Of a stretch of DNA of 64,000 nt, positions 1-9,418 are shown one piece after another. The notes beneath the pieces were generated by a model. It had not been told where the DNA came from and ran no database searches. It was given only the letters and a program-made list of their open reading frames with translations. Source of the DNA: Bradyrhizobium sp. YR681 (GTDB lineage Bacteria; Pseudomonadota; Alphaproteobacteria; Rhizobiales; Xanthobacteraceae). How positions within the stretch are numbered: the stretch's first letter is position 1; the number at the start of each line of letters is the position of its first letter. Both the position numbers and the translations under genes were made by a program. The stretch is from positions 1 to 64,000 of the forward strand of contig NZ_AKIY01000178.1 of NCBI RefSeq assembly GCF_000282615.1. Reading direction: 5' to 3'.

Positions 1-1
1 G

Positions 2-385
2 GCGGTCGGCCGCCGCATCCTGCCCAAGGCCAACCTGGTGGACGAGGCCGCGCAGTGCCTGCGGCTGCTGTCGGGCCGCAACCACCGCGTCTACACCGCG
101 ATCTGTCTGGTCACGCCGCGCGAGGCCTTCCGGCAGCGTCTGGTCGAGACCCGCGTCCGCTTCAAGCGCCTCTCGGAGGACGACATCCAGGCCTATATCG
201 GCTCCGGCGAATGGCGCGGCAAAGCCGGCGGCTACGCCGTGCAGGGCATCGCCGGCTCCTTCGTGGTGAAGATGGTGGGGTCCTACACCAACGTGGTCGG
301 CCTGCCGCTCTACGAGACCACCACGCTGCTCGGCGGCGAAGGCTTTCCGATCCGCTTCGGCTGGCTCAACGCCACCGCCATCTAG
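2..385 (+). CDS. maf: Maf-like nucleoside triphosphate pyrophosphatase, 5' end missing
   Basis: The frame is open from the first base of the window, so this is the C-terminal part (about 127 residues) of a gene starting upstream. The text resembles the Maf/YhdE family: an [20 protein letters not shown] stretch, then [14 protein letters not shown] and a VGLPLYET segment near the end, which are family hallmarks around the nucleotide-binding cleft. Maf proteins hydrolyse non-canonical or modified nucleoside triphosphates in the cytoplasm. The yacG gene follows 144 bases later on the same strand, a neighbour order often seen in rhizobia. Identification is firm; the substrate cannot be told from this fragment. 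Confidence 0.9.
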   Translation, partial: AVGRRILPKANLVDEAAQCLRLLSGRNHRVYTAICLVTPREAFRQRLVETRVRFKRLSEDDIQAYIGSGEWRGKAGGYAVQGIAGSFVVKMVGSYTNVVGLPLYETTTLLGGEGFPIRFGWLNATAI

Positions 386-529
386 CGCGCCGATAAAAAT
401 CTCGAAAACAACCCCATGCACAGTAGAATGGGACCTCCGACCCCGGCGGGGCTGCATGCGCCGATGCCGCAGGAACCGGTTTGCCGACAGGCTCTTGAAC
501 TCCCTCACCTCGTGTAAGCTGCCGCCATC

Positions 530-712
530 ATGGATAACTCCGTCAAAACTCCCGCCGGCCCTCTCAAAACCTGCGCGATCTGCGGCAAGCCGCAGTCCGA
601 GGGCACCCGTCCGTTCTGCTCGTCGCGCTGCCGCGACGTCGACCTGAACCGATGGCTGAAGGGCTCCTACGTCATCCCCGGCCGGGACGACGAGGCGGAA
701 GGCGAAGAATAA
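530..712 (+). CDS. yacG: YacG-type zinc-binding DNA gyrase inhibitor
   Basis: A 60-residue protein with the YacG/DUF329 four-cysteine zinc site: CAIC near residues 15-18 and CSSRC near residues 30-34, followed by the conserved RDVDLNRWL segment. In E. coli YacG binds GyrB and inhibits gyrase. The length is normal for alphaproteobacterial members. The acidic tail (DDEAEGEE) is common in this group. It sits between maf and tRNA-Phe and is probably ordinary chromosome just outside the island. Confidence 0.92.
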   Translation: MDNSVKTPAGPLKTCAICGKPQSEGTRPFCSSRCRDVDLNRWLKGSYVIPGRDDEAEGEE

Positions 713-866
713 TAAGCAATATCAATAATTTGCCGGAGCGTCCGCCGCGCCCCGCACGCGCCGCGGCATGCCCGCCCCACCTTGTGCACAGCCGGGCCGC
801 GCCCGGCGAAGCCACTTGGCAAAGCCGGGTGGACAGGCCGCTCTCAGCCCACTATAAACCGCCCGC

Positions 867-2642
867 TCAATGGGCTTTGGCCTCTCTTGGAGCACGCCCA
901 GGTAGCTCAGTTGGTAGAGCATGCGACTGAAAATCGCAGTGTCGGTGGTTCGATCCCGCCCCTGGGCACCATTCCTGAACAGATTTACGAACCCGAGGCG
1001 TCGGTTGCCCGTCCGGTCCAAAGGTGGACCGGATGTTGTCGTTTGAACCGACGATCTGGATCTTGTCTTCGGACACGATGATCGCGTCCACCATGCTCGA
1101 AAGATAGGCTTTCCGCGCGGCGACATCGCCGGAAGTGAGCTGTTCGCGCATTAGGCGGGTGAACCGATCGACAGCGACGGGGTCAATCTCGATGGGCGCT
1201 CCGCTCGACTTCTTCGCATAATCCAGCGCTTCAACCGCTCTGTCGCGGGAGGCTTTCAGAGCCGCAACGCGCTCTTTGAGGGTCGGGTCAGTGCCGTCAA
1301 CGGTACCCGCCTCGATCGCCGCGTAGAGGCGCCCCAACCGCTCTTCGGCCTCGGAAGCCTGGCGGGCGAGATCGACGATCCGGCGGTCGGCGGAAGCCTG
1401 CCGTTCGTCGCGGCGGGCTTTCAGGGCGAGCAGGATCGAAGTCACCCGGTCCGGCTGTAGCAACTGATCGGTCAAAGCCTCAACAACCAGCTTCTCGATG
1501 ACCGGACGGGGGACCTTTCGGTTGACGCAGCTCGTCCCGTCGCCCTGCTTGTGGCGCCCCTGCTTGGTGGCCTGGATGCACTTGTAGTAGGCGTAGATCT
1601 TTCCGGTCCTGGAGGTGCCCGTCGCGGTCGTCAACGCGCAAGATACTTCACAGTCGCAGCGCACCAGGCCACCGAGCAAGGAGGGCGCCGAGGTCAGACG
1701 CGGCCCTTTGGCTCGCGGCTGCCGCGCAACCAGAAGGGCCTGGACTTCGTCGAACAAGGCACGATCGATGATCGTCGGCACATCATATTCGACGATTTCG
1801 GCGACGTCCTTGCGTTCGCCATCGCCCTTGCGGTTGAACTCATTGAAACGGCGAACCCCTGTATAGGCGTCGCGCGTGAGAATCTCGTGGATGGTTCCGG
1901 TGCCGAACAACGAGCCGTTCCTCGAACGGAAGCCGCGCTCGTTCAACCAGATCGCGATCTTTTTCGTGCCGAGCGGGCCGGAGTTTCCATCGCCGTTCCG
2001 GGCGAGATCGAAGGCGCGAACGACGATCTCGGCCTCGACCGGTTCGATCGCGAGCTTTTTCTTCTGCTTGTTTCCGATGATCTCGGCATCGACGGACTTG
2101 TATCCGAATGGAATGATGCCACCGTTGGAGAATCCACGGCGCGCGTTCTCTTTCATGGTGCGCGTTGTCGCGCGTGACGTTTCCGCGGACTGGAATTCGT
2201 TGACGATACCGATGAACTTCCTGAACAGATCTCCGCTCGCATCATTGGTCAATGGCTCGGCGAATGAAATCAGTTCAACTTTGTGCTTGCGCAGAGCGCG
2301 GACGGTGAGCTCCTGCTCGAACTGGTTTCTGAACGCGCGCGAAAACGAATAGACGAGAATGGCGTCGACCGATCGCGTGCCGTCGGTCGCGCGCGCGATC
2401 ATCTGTTCGAACGCCGGCCGCTTCATATTCGTGGCCGTCTCACCCTCGTCGCGGAAAATGCCGACGACGTTCTCGCCGTCGCGCTTGCAGCGAGCGACCA
2501 GTTGGTTCTCCTGATCCATCAGGCTGAGGGCATTCTGGGCCTGAGCATCAGTCGATACGCGCACATAGATGAGCACGTTTCGCGTCGCCTTGACTCCGTT
2601 CGTCGAGGGCGTTTCCAATGCGTGAAGATGTTTGCGTGCCAC
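867..2642 (-). CDS. Large serine recombinase (site-specific integrase)
   Basis: 591 residues. The N-terminal resolvase domain starts around residue 22 and carries YVRVSTDAQ, with catalytic Ser30; downstream are the recombinase domain (GGIIPFGYK), a cysteine-bearing zinc-ribbon region (CDCEVSC ... YYKC ... GTSC) and a long charged coiled coil. This is the usual architecture of large serine integrases. The last 33 or so codons are antisense to the tRNA-Phe gene (from CPGAGSNHRHCDFQ on), so in the integrated state the chromosome supplies the tail. After excision a different tail would be read. It is the only intact integrase in the island and lies at its left edge with its C-terminus at the junction, so it most likely mobilises module 1. 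Confidence 0.93.
   Translation of the reverse strand: MARKHLHALETPSTNGVKATRNVLIYVRVSTDAQAQNALSLMDQENQLVARCKRDGENVVGIFRDEGETATNMKRPAFEQMIARATDGTRSVDAILVYSFSRAFRNQFEQELTVRALRKHKVELISFAEPLTNDASGDLFRKFIGIVNEFQSAETSRATTRTMKENARRGFSNGGIIPFGYKSVDAEIIGNKQKKKLAIEPVEAEIVVRAFDLARNGDGNSGPLGTKKIAIWLNERGFRSRNGSLFGTGTIHEILTRDAYTGVRRFNEFNRKGDGERKDVAEIVEYDVPTIIDRALFDEVQALLVARQPRAKGPRLTSAPSLLGGLVRCDCEVSCALTTATGTSRTGKIYAYYKCIQATKQGRHKQGDGTSCVNRKVPRPVIEKLVVEALTDQLLQPDRVTSILLALKARRDERQASADRRIVDLARQASEAEERLGRLYAAIEAGTVDGTDPTLKERVAALKASRDRAVEALDYAKKSSGAPIEIDPVAVDRFTRLMREQLTSGDVAARKAYLSSMVDAIIVSEDKIQIVGSNDNIRSTFGPDGQPTPRVRKSVQEWCPGAGSNHRHCDFQSHALPTELPGRAPREAKAH
896..971 (+). tRNA. tRNA-Phe (anticodon GAA)
   Basis: A 76-nt cloverleaf with acceptor strands GCCCAGG (896-902) and CCTGGGC (961-967), discriminator A968 and encoded CCA. 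The anticodon stem TGCGA/TCGCA encloses loop CTGAAAA, giving anticodon GAA at 929-931. The T-loop GGTTCGATCC is intact. This gene is the inferred insertion target: the island starts at its 3' end and the recombinase frame on the other strand reads through it. Confidence 0.97.
966..975. repeat. Candidate left attachment core at tRNA-Phe 3' end
   Basis: GCACCATTCC spans the tRNA 3' terminus and the next four bases. The same ten bases recur at 49,492-49,501, where they close the AT-rich arm of the third att-like repeat. I take the two copies as the outer left and right junctions. Serine integrases need only a short identical core, so a 10-bp repeat is enough but is also weak proof. Confidence 0.5.
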
Positions 2643-2678
2643 GAGAATATTGCCCCTGCCTCAAGTCATGGATCGAGT

Positions 2679-3104
2679 CTAGCGGGGCGGTGCGAGCTTG
2701 TGAAGCAATTCAATCGCAGCGGCGCTGCGCATCTTGCTCACATCGATCATCTTGCCGTGGCGACGCGTCCATTCGATGCGGAACGCCTCGTGCAGCATCT
2801 CGGTGTGCGTCACACACAGGCCCTGGAACGTTGCCTGCACGCCATTATCCGGCAGCCGGAGAAAGCCCTGGATGAAGATCTGGTGGCGCAGCTCCTCGTT
2901 GATTGCACGAAGCTCGATGATCGCCGCCTCCCGATACCGGGGCTTGTAGACGTAGCGGGTATCGGGCGTGAATTCACCGTTGGTCGAGGGGCCCTGCGCC
3001 AGGACCTCGCCAACCAGCCAGACACCGCCGTCGACGGCGATGTCGGCGTATTTCTCCAAGTCCATTTTCAAGATGCGGGGCTCGTAGAACGGATGGGTGG
3101 TCAT
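2679..3104 (-). CDS. Hypothetical protein of the mobilisation operon
   Basis: 141 residues, no family recognised. It is soluble and mixed alpha/beta in composition, with no signal peptide or membrane segment. Its start codon overlaps the stop of the upstream gene in an ATGA, and that gene overlaps the end of the relaxase gene, so all three are likely co-transcribed and translationally coupled. The position right after the relaxase suggests an accessory mobilisation or entry role, but nothing in the sequence shows it. Confidence 0.7.
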   Translation of the reverse strand: MTTHPFYEPRILKMDLEKYADIAVDGGVWLVGEVLAQGPSTNGEFTPDTRYVYKPRYREAAIIELRAINEELRHQIFIQGFLRLPDNGVQATFQGLCVTHTEMLHEAFRIEWTRRHGKMIDVSKMRSAAAIELLHKLAPPR

Positions 3105-3313
3105 CGCTTCTCTCCTTTTCGATGTGTCGTGGTCACCGCCGGCATCGTGTGGGGTTTGGGATCGAAGACCGCGTCGAGCAGGTCGCCGAAATATCGCTCG
3201 ATTGCGTCCAGCTCGGCCTTCGAGACCGGGATCGGATCGGGCAATTCGTTCTCCACGGTCCAGAATTCCGGATCGGAGGGCCGCGGCTTCGCTGGAGAGC
3301 GATTAGAGCTCAT
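3101..3313 (-). CDS. Small hypothetical protein downstream of relaxase
   Basis: 70 residues starting with MSSNRSPAKPRP. I chose this ATG because it overlaps the relaxase stop codon (ATGAGCTCTAA), a typical coupling arrangement; a longer frame exists but would run deep into the relaxase gene. The middle (SKAELDAIERYFGDLLDAVF) predicts one amphipathic helix. No family recognised. Confidence 0.65.
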   Translation of the reverse strand: MSSNRSPAKPRPSDPEFWTVENELPDPIPVSKAELDAIERYFGDLLDAVFDPKPHTMPAVTTTHRKGEKR

Positions 3314-5950
3314 GGCCGAGCTCACGCTTCTTGCGATGCTGGCGATCGCGAGCGACGACTGCGGCGGCATCCGCCAGTTCGGACGGCTCGATCGTGCTCG
3401 TCTTGATGCTCTCGCGAGAGAGCAATTTCAGCAGGAGGGCTCGGCGCTCCTCGGCAGTAACGTCGTTCTGCCTAGTCTCTCGCGACCGCGCGGCTCTGAC
3501 ATGCGAATTGACCTCGGCGACATTAACGACGAGCGACAAGGGTCCACGGGCCCTGCTGGCGGCCACATAGAGCGAATTCCGCACGTAATGGGCATCGATC
3601 ACAGCCGTGCAGGTCTCGGCAGTCAGCCCCTGTGATTGGTAGACCGTCGTTGCGTAGTCGTGAGCGAGACGTGCGTGGCCGTGCTCGTCGGCGACCGCCC
3701 TCGTCGAGAGGAGACGCGGTGACGACCGATGCGCGCGGTGATGTTGGCGTGGTCGCGGCCGTCCTGCTCAAGATGCTCAATCTTGCCACAGGTGCCGTTG
3801 ATGATCCGATGGCCGGCCAATTCGGCCCGGCGACCGAACCTGATCCGGTCTCCGACAGCGAGGCGCAAGACATAGGGATCGCCCGATGCTGACGACGCCG
3901 TGACCGATACGTCCCGCCCCTGGATATCGCCGGTAGCGCGAAGCCGCTTGCGAATTTCGGCATTGAGGCCACGCACGGTGGCGTTGGAGCGGGCGATCAG
4001 CAGATGATCCTTGCCGGGCCGCTCCTGCCGGGCGCCAAACCATCTGTCCACGGCAGTCGAGATGGTCGATTTGTGACCCTCGGTCTCGACGATGCAGTCT
4101 TCCCTCTCCAGAATCTTGAAGGCCTTGTCGACCCGGCGGTGTGCAAGGTGCTCCACCGCGCGGCGCATCTTCGGATCACGCTGCCGGACGATCTTCTGCA
4201 GTACCGCCGCTTCGGTTGCGAGGCGGACGAGCTCAAGGCCGGCCGACGCCGCGATCGGCTTGAGCTGGCTCGGGTCGCCGCAGAGCACCAGCTTCACTTG
4301 TCCGGTAATCGGACCGACCGGTGTCCGCTCGCAAGTCGCCGCGTCGCTCAGGGCTTCCCTGAGGATGGCGTGAGTCGCCCTTGCTCCAAGCAGCCCGACT
4401 TCATCGACTATGAGCACGGTCTTTGGGTCGAGAAAGCGGCCGCCGGTTCGTGCAATGGCCAACCAGGAATCTATGGCACGCGCTTCGACCTGCAATTCCT
4501 GCGCGAGCATCTCGGCGGTGCGCCAGGAGGCGGCTGCCGCAATCACGCGATATCCGTCCTCCTTCAACTGGCCGACCAGCGGTTTAAGTGAATACGTCTT
4601 TGCCGAGCCGGCTTTGCCTTGGAGAAGCGTCAGGGCGCGCCCTTCAGCCAGCGTGTTGACGGCGGCAATCTGTTCGCTCGACAGGCCGACCGCGACCGCC
4701 TTCTCGTTCAGCGCGACAAGATCAGGGCCAGACCAGCGCCGATTCGCAAGCTGCTTTGCGAGATCAATCGTCTCACGTTCCAGGCGGACCATTTCCGGGG
4801 TCGAATAGACAGGCTCCTTGAGTTGATCCTTTCTGATTTCGACGATCCGGCCGCTCGCGATGAGGTTATCGACGCGTTGCATAAGATGCGCGGGATCGGT
4901 CGCGGTCCCAACGTGGGCGGTCGCGACAGCTCGGATCACATCGATCCGCGAAAACGTCGCCTCATGCTCCGTGAGCTGCTCGGGAATTTTCGCAAACGCG
5001 GCTTCGAACGTCTCATCCCGGCCGCCGCGGTCGAGGTTCGGGGCCATCCGCAGATTCTCGACGCAGAGCCCGGGGACGAGCCCTAGGTCGGCGGCCTTGC
5101 CCTGCCAGAGTTCGAAGCGATCGGTGCCATCATCGCGCTGCTTGCTGCGACGCGTCGACAGCGTGGCTGCCGCAGCTATTGCAGGTGCGGCGGCGGAATC
5201 CTGGCCGCTCTCGGCGAGCTCGTCTTCGATCTGATTCCTGCGGCTGGAGAAGAATTTTCGGATTTCGGGATCAAAACCCACCTCGAAGGTGCCGTGCTTT
5301 CCGATCTCCCGAATGACGAAGCCGAGCTTGCGCAGTTCGTAGGCGGTATGGGCTGCATGGATCGATCCCAGGCAGGTCTTGATCTGTCCCAGACGCGTGT
5401 CGATGCACCCAATGGAGGCATCGTCCCGCATGGCCAGGTTGAACACGACGGAATGGGTGTGGAGCTGGGGGTCCGAAAAGACCGATCCATCCAGGTGGGG
5501 CGCCGGCCGCGCCGTATCGTGGGTAAACAGCGCGCCCGTCAGTCTGACGTGCTGGCGGTGGAGCCCGTCGCGGCCTCGGCGCGCGTAAGTCGCTTCGTCC
5601 TCCAGAATCTCCAACGCGCGGTGGACGCCGGTCAGGTGGGCGTCGAGGACGGCCTGGCGAAGCTCCAGATTCGTCGTGAGCGCATAGACGAGGCTCACGC
5701 TTTTGGACGGCGAAAAGGTGAAGTCGACGCCTTCAACCTTGCGGCTGCCCGTCGTCAGCAGCCAGCGCCCCTCCTGGTCGAGGCCCGCGTGGAGCTGAGC
5801 AAAACGCTCGATATCGACGGCCCCACCGTGCGTCAGGCCAAACTGCGAGCCACGCGCGAACCATGTTGCCGCGATCTGCCGTTCGCCGCCGTGATAATAA
5901 TCCCGGGCGTAGTACGTCGAGGCGGTGCCGATTTGGAGCGATGCAACCAT
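3303..5950 (-). pseudogene. MobF (TraA/TrwC-type) conjugative relaxase, frameshifted
   Basis: The N-terminal relaxase domain has the paired tyrosines (ASTYYARDYYHGGE) and the His cluster SDPQLHTHSVVFN. It is followed by an SF1 helicase with Walker A QGKAGSAKT, Walker B VLIVDEVG and the motif LCGDPSQLKPI. Near 3,709 the frame breaks. The first frame continues into low-quality sequence ending at 3,623, while the neighbouring frame resumes good helicase sequence (YATTVYQSQGLTAETC, then NSLYVAASRARG) to a stop at 3,303. One extra T in CGTCTCCTCTCG would restore a protein of about 883 residues, normal for MobF. I start at ATG 5,950 (MVASLQIGTAS), the usual family N-terminus; a GTG at 5,980 is possible. 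It could be a true inactivating mutation or a sequencing error. Confidence 0.85.
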
Positions 5951-5979
5951 GATGGAGGAAGCATTCCGGAGATCGCGCA

Positions 5980-6004
5980 CCGATCGGTCCCGTGACCCCC
6001 CACA
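5980..6004 (-). promoter_or_regulatory. Shared upstream motif, copy A (relaxase unit)
   Basis: Contains GTCCCGTGACCCCCCACA preceded by CCGATCG on the + strand. Copies B (9,394) and C (13,497) match at 23 of 25 positions. This copy ends 29 bases before the relaxase ATG. Its orientation is fixed relative to the downstream gene in all three cases, which fits an activator or repressor site or a transcribed leader. Confidence 0.6.
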
Positions 6005-6018
6005 AAATCCGCAAGCTC

Positions 6019-6049
6019 AAAAAATGAGAGCCGCCCGGAGGCGGCTCTC
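6019..6049 (-). terminator. Rho-independent terminator of the coupling-protein unit
   Basis: Perfect 10-bp stem GAGAGCCGCC/GGCGGCTCTC with loop CGGA, followed on the minus strand by six Ts. It lies just after the coupling-protein stop (6,060) and before the relaxase promoter region. Confidence 0.85.
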
Positions 6050-6059
6050 GATTGACTAT

Positions 6060-7769
6060 TCAGGCCCGCGTTTTGCGCGGGAGCCAGCGATGCAAGGGCC
6101 AATCGACGATGGGAATGTCAGCGAGGCCGAGCACGACGGCCCGGATGAAGGGACGTCCCCACAGGTCAAATTTCAGGCCGAGATCGGACTGATATTCGGA
6201 GACCGTAATCGGCGGAATGGTCCACTCCTGCTGACGCTGGTCGGCGTGCGCGGGGACGGCGGCATCGCGAACCGTCCGCTGCGCGACCCACTCCTTGGCG
6301 ACGCGCTGAGCGCTTCCCCCGGGCGCCAGACCGCAGATGATCTGCAGCCCGAAGTTTTCCCGGAACGCTTCCGATTCCCTGAGCTGCGCCGGGCTTTGGG
6401 CTGTGACAATCGTCCGCACACCGCGCGATCGCCCCAGCGCCGCCAGATCCGTGATGGCTGGGCTCTTGTCGATACCGATCCGCGTGACCTCGTCCAGGAA
6501 TAGCCAGATGCGCCAGTCATGCTCGTCTTGGACGTCGCCTCCCAAAATGGTCCCAGCCAAGATGCGCAGCACGAGCTTGACGAAAGCTGCTGAGCGGTCG
6601 CGCCGCTGGAGGTCGTAGCGCAGGATGATCGGCCGGCGCCACTGTCCGGCAACGGCCCAGGCACGCAACGATCGAGGCCGTGCCCCATCCTGCTCCAACT
6701 TGGCGAAGCGGCGGGCGGTGGCGCCAACATGGGCAATCAGGTTGAATTGGAGGGATAAGATAAAATTCGCCGGCTCCTCGCCGCGCGTCATGATCATGCC
6801 GGCGACATCAGGAGCGATTTTGCGGATCATGGGCTCCAGTTCGCCCGGCGGCTTTGACAGCATGTCGTGCAGATCACGCCAGCCCCACCGTTGGCCGCGC
6901 TCGGATTGCAGGAGCTGGATGATCGCGCTGAGGATCAGTCGCGATCCCTCAGCCCAGACCGGATCCCGGGAATCCGGGATCAGGCTTGCCGCGAATTCAT
7001 CGGCGTCGGCATCATCCAGCAGGTCTCGGCCGATCGCCCACACCACCGAATTTGCTCCCGCGAGGTCGAAGACGAGCGGCCGGTATCGCGCAAACCGGGC
7101 GGCTAGCTGCCCCTTCACGTCGAGGGCCAGTACCCGATCGCGACGCCCCAGGGCCTGATTCATCAGACCCTCCGCAATCACGGACTTGCCCGACCCGGGT
7201 GGCCCCATCAGCAGGATACCCTCCTTCTCAGTGACGATAGGCAAGCGCGTTCCCGGAGCCAGGAAGACGCCCGCGCCGGTTTGCCGACGCAGCGGGTGGA
7301 AGGTCGCGTTCAGATAGCCGGCGCCTGACGGACTCCACAGCGGCCGTGGCCCATTGACGTGAAGCGCTGCGATACGTTTTGGGCTGGCGTCACGCACGCG
7401 TCGAAATACCGTTCGCGCCGCGGCAACTCCGATTGCGCAGGCCACTGCAAGCCGGAGAACGAAGGGCATGACGAGATCGCCCGGCGGCATGGCGTCGATG
7501 AGGGCGGCCACGAGGCGCAACGGATACGTCGCGAGCTCGCCGATCCCGCTCGTCTCCAGATGAGGCATCTTGGCCTGCTGGATGAACGACCAGAGGTCGG
7601 AGAGGTGCACGGTAACTGCCGCATCGGATGGATGCCACCACATGAGGGGCGGGATCAGCGTGCAGAAGGCGATGCTCATCGACAGCAGCACAGCGAGGAA
7701 CGTCATGCCGCCAAAGAGGCGCGCGCTGGCGAGCGAGGGGAACGGTTCGGTCGGATGAGGCTTCATCAT
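6060..7769 (-). CDS. Type IV coupling protein (VirD4/TraD/TrwB-like)
   Basis: 569 residues from ATG 7,769, which has an AGGTGA ribosome site. Two N-terminal hydrophobic stretches (FGGMTFLAVLLSMSIAFCTL, and a second around ALIDAMPPGDLVMPFVLRLA) should anchor it in the inner membrane. The cytoplasmic ATPase has Walker A GPPGSGKS, Walker B RIWLFLDEV and the VTAQSPAQLRES region typical of the family. Coupling proteins hand the relaxosome to a mating channel. The gene is 8 nt downstream of the LysM-like gene in the same operon, and it is the natural partner of the MobF relaxase. No channel genes are present in the window. Confidence 0.92.
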   Translation of the reverse strand: MMKPHPTEPFPSLASARLFGGMTFLAVLLSMSIAFCTLIPPLMWWHPSDAAVTVHLSDLWSFIQQAKMPHLETSGIGELATYPLRLVAALIDAMPPGDLVMPFVLRLAVACAIGVAAARTVFRRVRDASPKRIAALHVNGPRPLWSPSGAGYLNATFHPLRRQTGAGVFLAPGTRLPIVTEKEGILLMGPPGSGKSVIAEGLMNQALGRRDRVLALDVKGQLAARFARYRPLVFDLAGANSVVWAIGRDLLDDADADEFAASLIPDSRDPVWAEGSRLILSAIIQLLQSERGQRWGWRDLHDMLSKPPGELEPMIRKIAPDVAGMIMTRGEEPANFILSLQFNLIAHVGATARRFAKLEQDGARPRSLRAWAVAGQWRRPIILRYDLQRRDRSAAFVKLVLRILAGTILGGDVQDEHDWRIWLFLDEVTRIGIDKSPAITDLAALGRSRGVRTIVTAQSPAQLRESEAFRENFGLQIICGLAPGGSAQRVAKEWVAQRTVRDAAVPAHADQRQQEWTIPPITVSEYQSDLGLKFDLWGRPFIRAVVLGLADIPIVDWPLHRWLPRKTRA

Positions 7770-7777
7770 GATGCAGG

Positions 7778-8452
7778 TCACCTGAGGTTGATGCCAGAGC
7801 GGCGCGGGACGTAGAGGCGCGCGCCTTGGGGCAAGAGGATGCTGGAGTCGAACGAAGGGTTTGCCGCGGCCAGAACCGCGAGCGGCAAACGGAGCTTGTC
7901 GGCGGCCACCGACAGGCTCAGGCCCGTCGAACCGATGACGTAGGTGCAATCGCCGGTCCAGGCGTCGAGCCTGCTGCAGACGCGCGGCGTCGACGGCTGA
8001 GCCGTCAGCTCGGGCAGGACACGCTGGACGAGCGGGGCCGACACGATGAGGAGGCCGCCGATCACCGCAGCGATAGACGTCTCGCGCGCGCATTCCCACC
8101 ACAAGGGCTGGCGCTGGCGGAGTCGGGTCAACCACGACACGCTCTCTTCGGACATATTGCGCGCGGTGCGGACCGGGCGAGCGGGTTCTTGGGGGACGGG
8201 CGAGCCGCCCCCCTGAACACGGATGATCCGCGAGCGTTCGGCCAAGAGGGCCATCCCGCGCGGGCCGAGCCGCGCGATCACCCAGCCGGGCACACGCCGG
8301 AGCTGATGGAAGGGCATCGTGGCCAACCGCTCGACGATTGCGCGGCGCCCGGCTTCCCCGCGCACGCGCAACTCGCGCAGGCGGCGCAGCCAGGCATCGA
8401 AATCCTCTTCGGGACGGGGCTGCTGTTGCTGGTCGTTAACCTGATCAGGCAT
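7778..8452 (-). CDS. Membrane protein with LysM-like C-terminal domain
   Basis: 224 residues starting at ATG 8,452 (MPDQVNDQ). The N-terminal half is charged and cytoplasmic in character, then comes one membrane segment (TSIAAVIGGLLIVSAPLV). The C-terminal part (YVIGSTGLSLSVAADKLRLP ... ANPSF ... LPQGARLYVP) resembles a LysM repeat, which binds peptidoglycan. The start overlaps the ParA-like gene stop by 8 nt. A role in positioning DNA transfer at the envelope is inference from the location. Confidence 0.72.
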   Translation of the reverse strand: MPDQVNDQQQQPRPEEDFDAWLRRLRELRVRGEAGRRAIVERLATMPFHQLRRVPGWVIARLGPRGMALLAERSRIIRVQGGGSPVPQEPARPVRTARNMSEESVSWLTRLRQRQPLWWECARETSIAAVIGGLLIVSAPLVQRVLPELTAQPSTPRVCSRLDAWTGDCTYVIGSTGLSLSVAADKLRLPLAVLAAANPSFDSSILLPQGARLYVPRRSGINLR

Positions 8453-9341
8453 CGTGGCCTCCCTGATCAGCGGTCGCCAGCGCCTCGATGCCACCCCACA
8501 TGATCTCGAGCCAGCTCGCGACGTCGCCCTGCAGGACCGCGGCAATCGCGCGCGACACGTTGAGCCGCTGGGCGATGTCGGTGTCATCGGCGTGGATGAT
8601 GTCGAGGAACGTCATGCCGAGCTGTTCGAACGGCACGAGCGCGCCGGCCGCGGCCGCCGGCATCTGCAGGATACGGCGGCCTTCCAGGAAGGGCGCCACC
8701 GCTTCGCGCCAGACGTCGTCGGAGGAAGAGCCCGGAAAGAACTTGAATCGGCCGCTGCGCTCGTTCAGGACGGCGACGATCTCTGCCGAGGGGCATGCGA
8801 TCGCGAGCGCCTTGCCGAGGGCGGCGCTCTGGCCCATCGCCGCGAAATCGGCCACAAACACCAGCCAGACCACGACCTGCACGCCATTGTTGCGCAGGTG
8901 CGCATCCAGCCGGGCCTTGCCGATGTACTCGACCGTCGCTGCGGCCGACGGCCCGCCGCCGACATCGACGACGACCGGCACTCCGTCTGCGAGCGAGGCG
9001 TCGATCGCGGCCGACAGCGGTTCCATCGCGGTCATCGCGGCCAGCGGATCGCTCCGCATCTCCTCTGTGCCGGGCAGATGAACGACCGACACCAGATCGG
9101 CGTAGAGCCTGGGCAGGAGAGCGGTGCGATCCACCTGGACGATGCGGACGCCGCCGCCCGTCAGGCGATGCTTGTCGATCAGCAGCCGCACCAGAGTCGA
9201 CTTTCCGATTCCACCCTTGGGGCCGATGACGAGGTGAATGATGGGACCGGTCCTGGCCCGCTCTTCGGCCTTACGCGCGTCCTTGACGAGCCTTACAGCC
9301 TTGCGCTGCAGGCGCTTTTCCTTGCGATCCTGATCGTTCAT
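8445..9341 (-). CDS. ParA/MinD-family P-loop ATPase
   Basis: 298 residues from ATG 9,341, which has a GAAAGAGGA ribosome site. The deviant Walker A GPKGGIGKSTLV lies near residues 40-51 after a basic leader, and VVVDVGG is the Walker A' region. Such ATPases partition plasmids or position transfer complexes. The gene heads a three-gene operon with the LysM-like and coupling-protein genes rather than neighbouring the ParB-like gene 5 kb away. A StbB/MobD-like role at the transfer site is therefore as likely as partition. Confidence 0.85.
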   Translation of the reverse strand: MNDQDRKEKRLQRKAVRLVKDARKAEERARTGPIIHLVIGPKGGIGKSTLVRLLIDKHRLTGGGVRIVQVDRTALLPRLYADLVSVVHLPGTEEMRSDPLAAMTAMEPLSAAIDASLADGVPVVVDVGGGPSAAATVEYIGKARLDAHLRNNGVQVVVWLVFVADFAAMGQSAALGKALAIACPSAEIVAVLNERSGRFKFFPGSSSDDVWREAVAPFLEGRRILQMPAAAAGALVPFEQLGMTFLDIIHADDTDIAQRLNVSRAIAAVLQGDVASWLEIMWGGIEALATADQGGHDA

Positions 9342-9393
9342 AGCAGTCCTCTTTCCTGGTTGAAGGAACTGCGAAAGAATCAGGCTTGGCGTA

Positions 9394-9418
9394 CCGATGG
9401 GTCCCGTGACCCCCCACA
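9394..9418 (-). promoter_or_regulatory. Shared upstream motif, copy B (ParA operon)
   Basis: Second copy of the motif containing GTCCCGTGACCCCCCACA, 52 bases before the ParA-like start codon. Confidence 0.6.

Noticed and set aside
1551..2177. Long plus-strand frames opposite the serine recombinase and other GC-rich genes
   Set aside because: They are antisense shadows caused by high third-position GC; the minus-strand gene has clear domain motifs.
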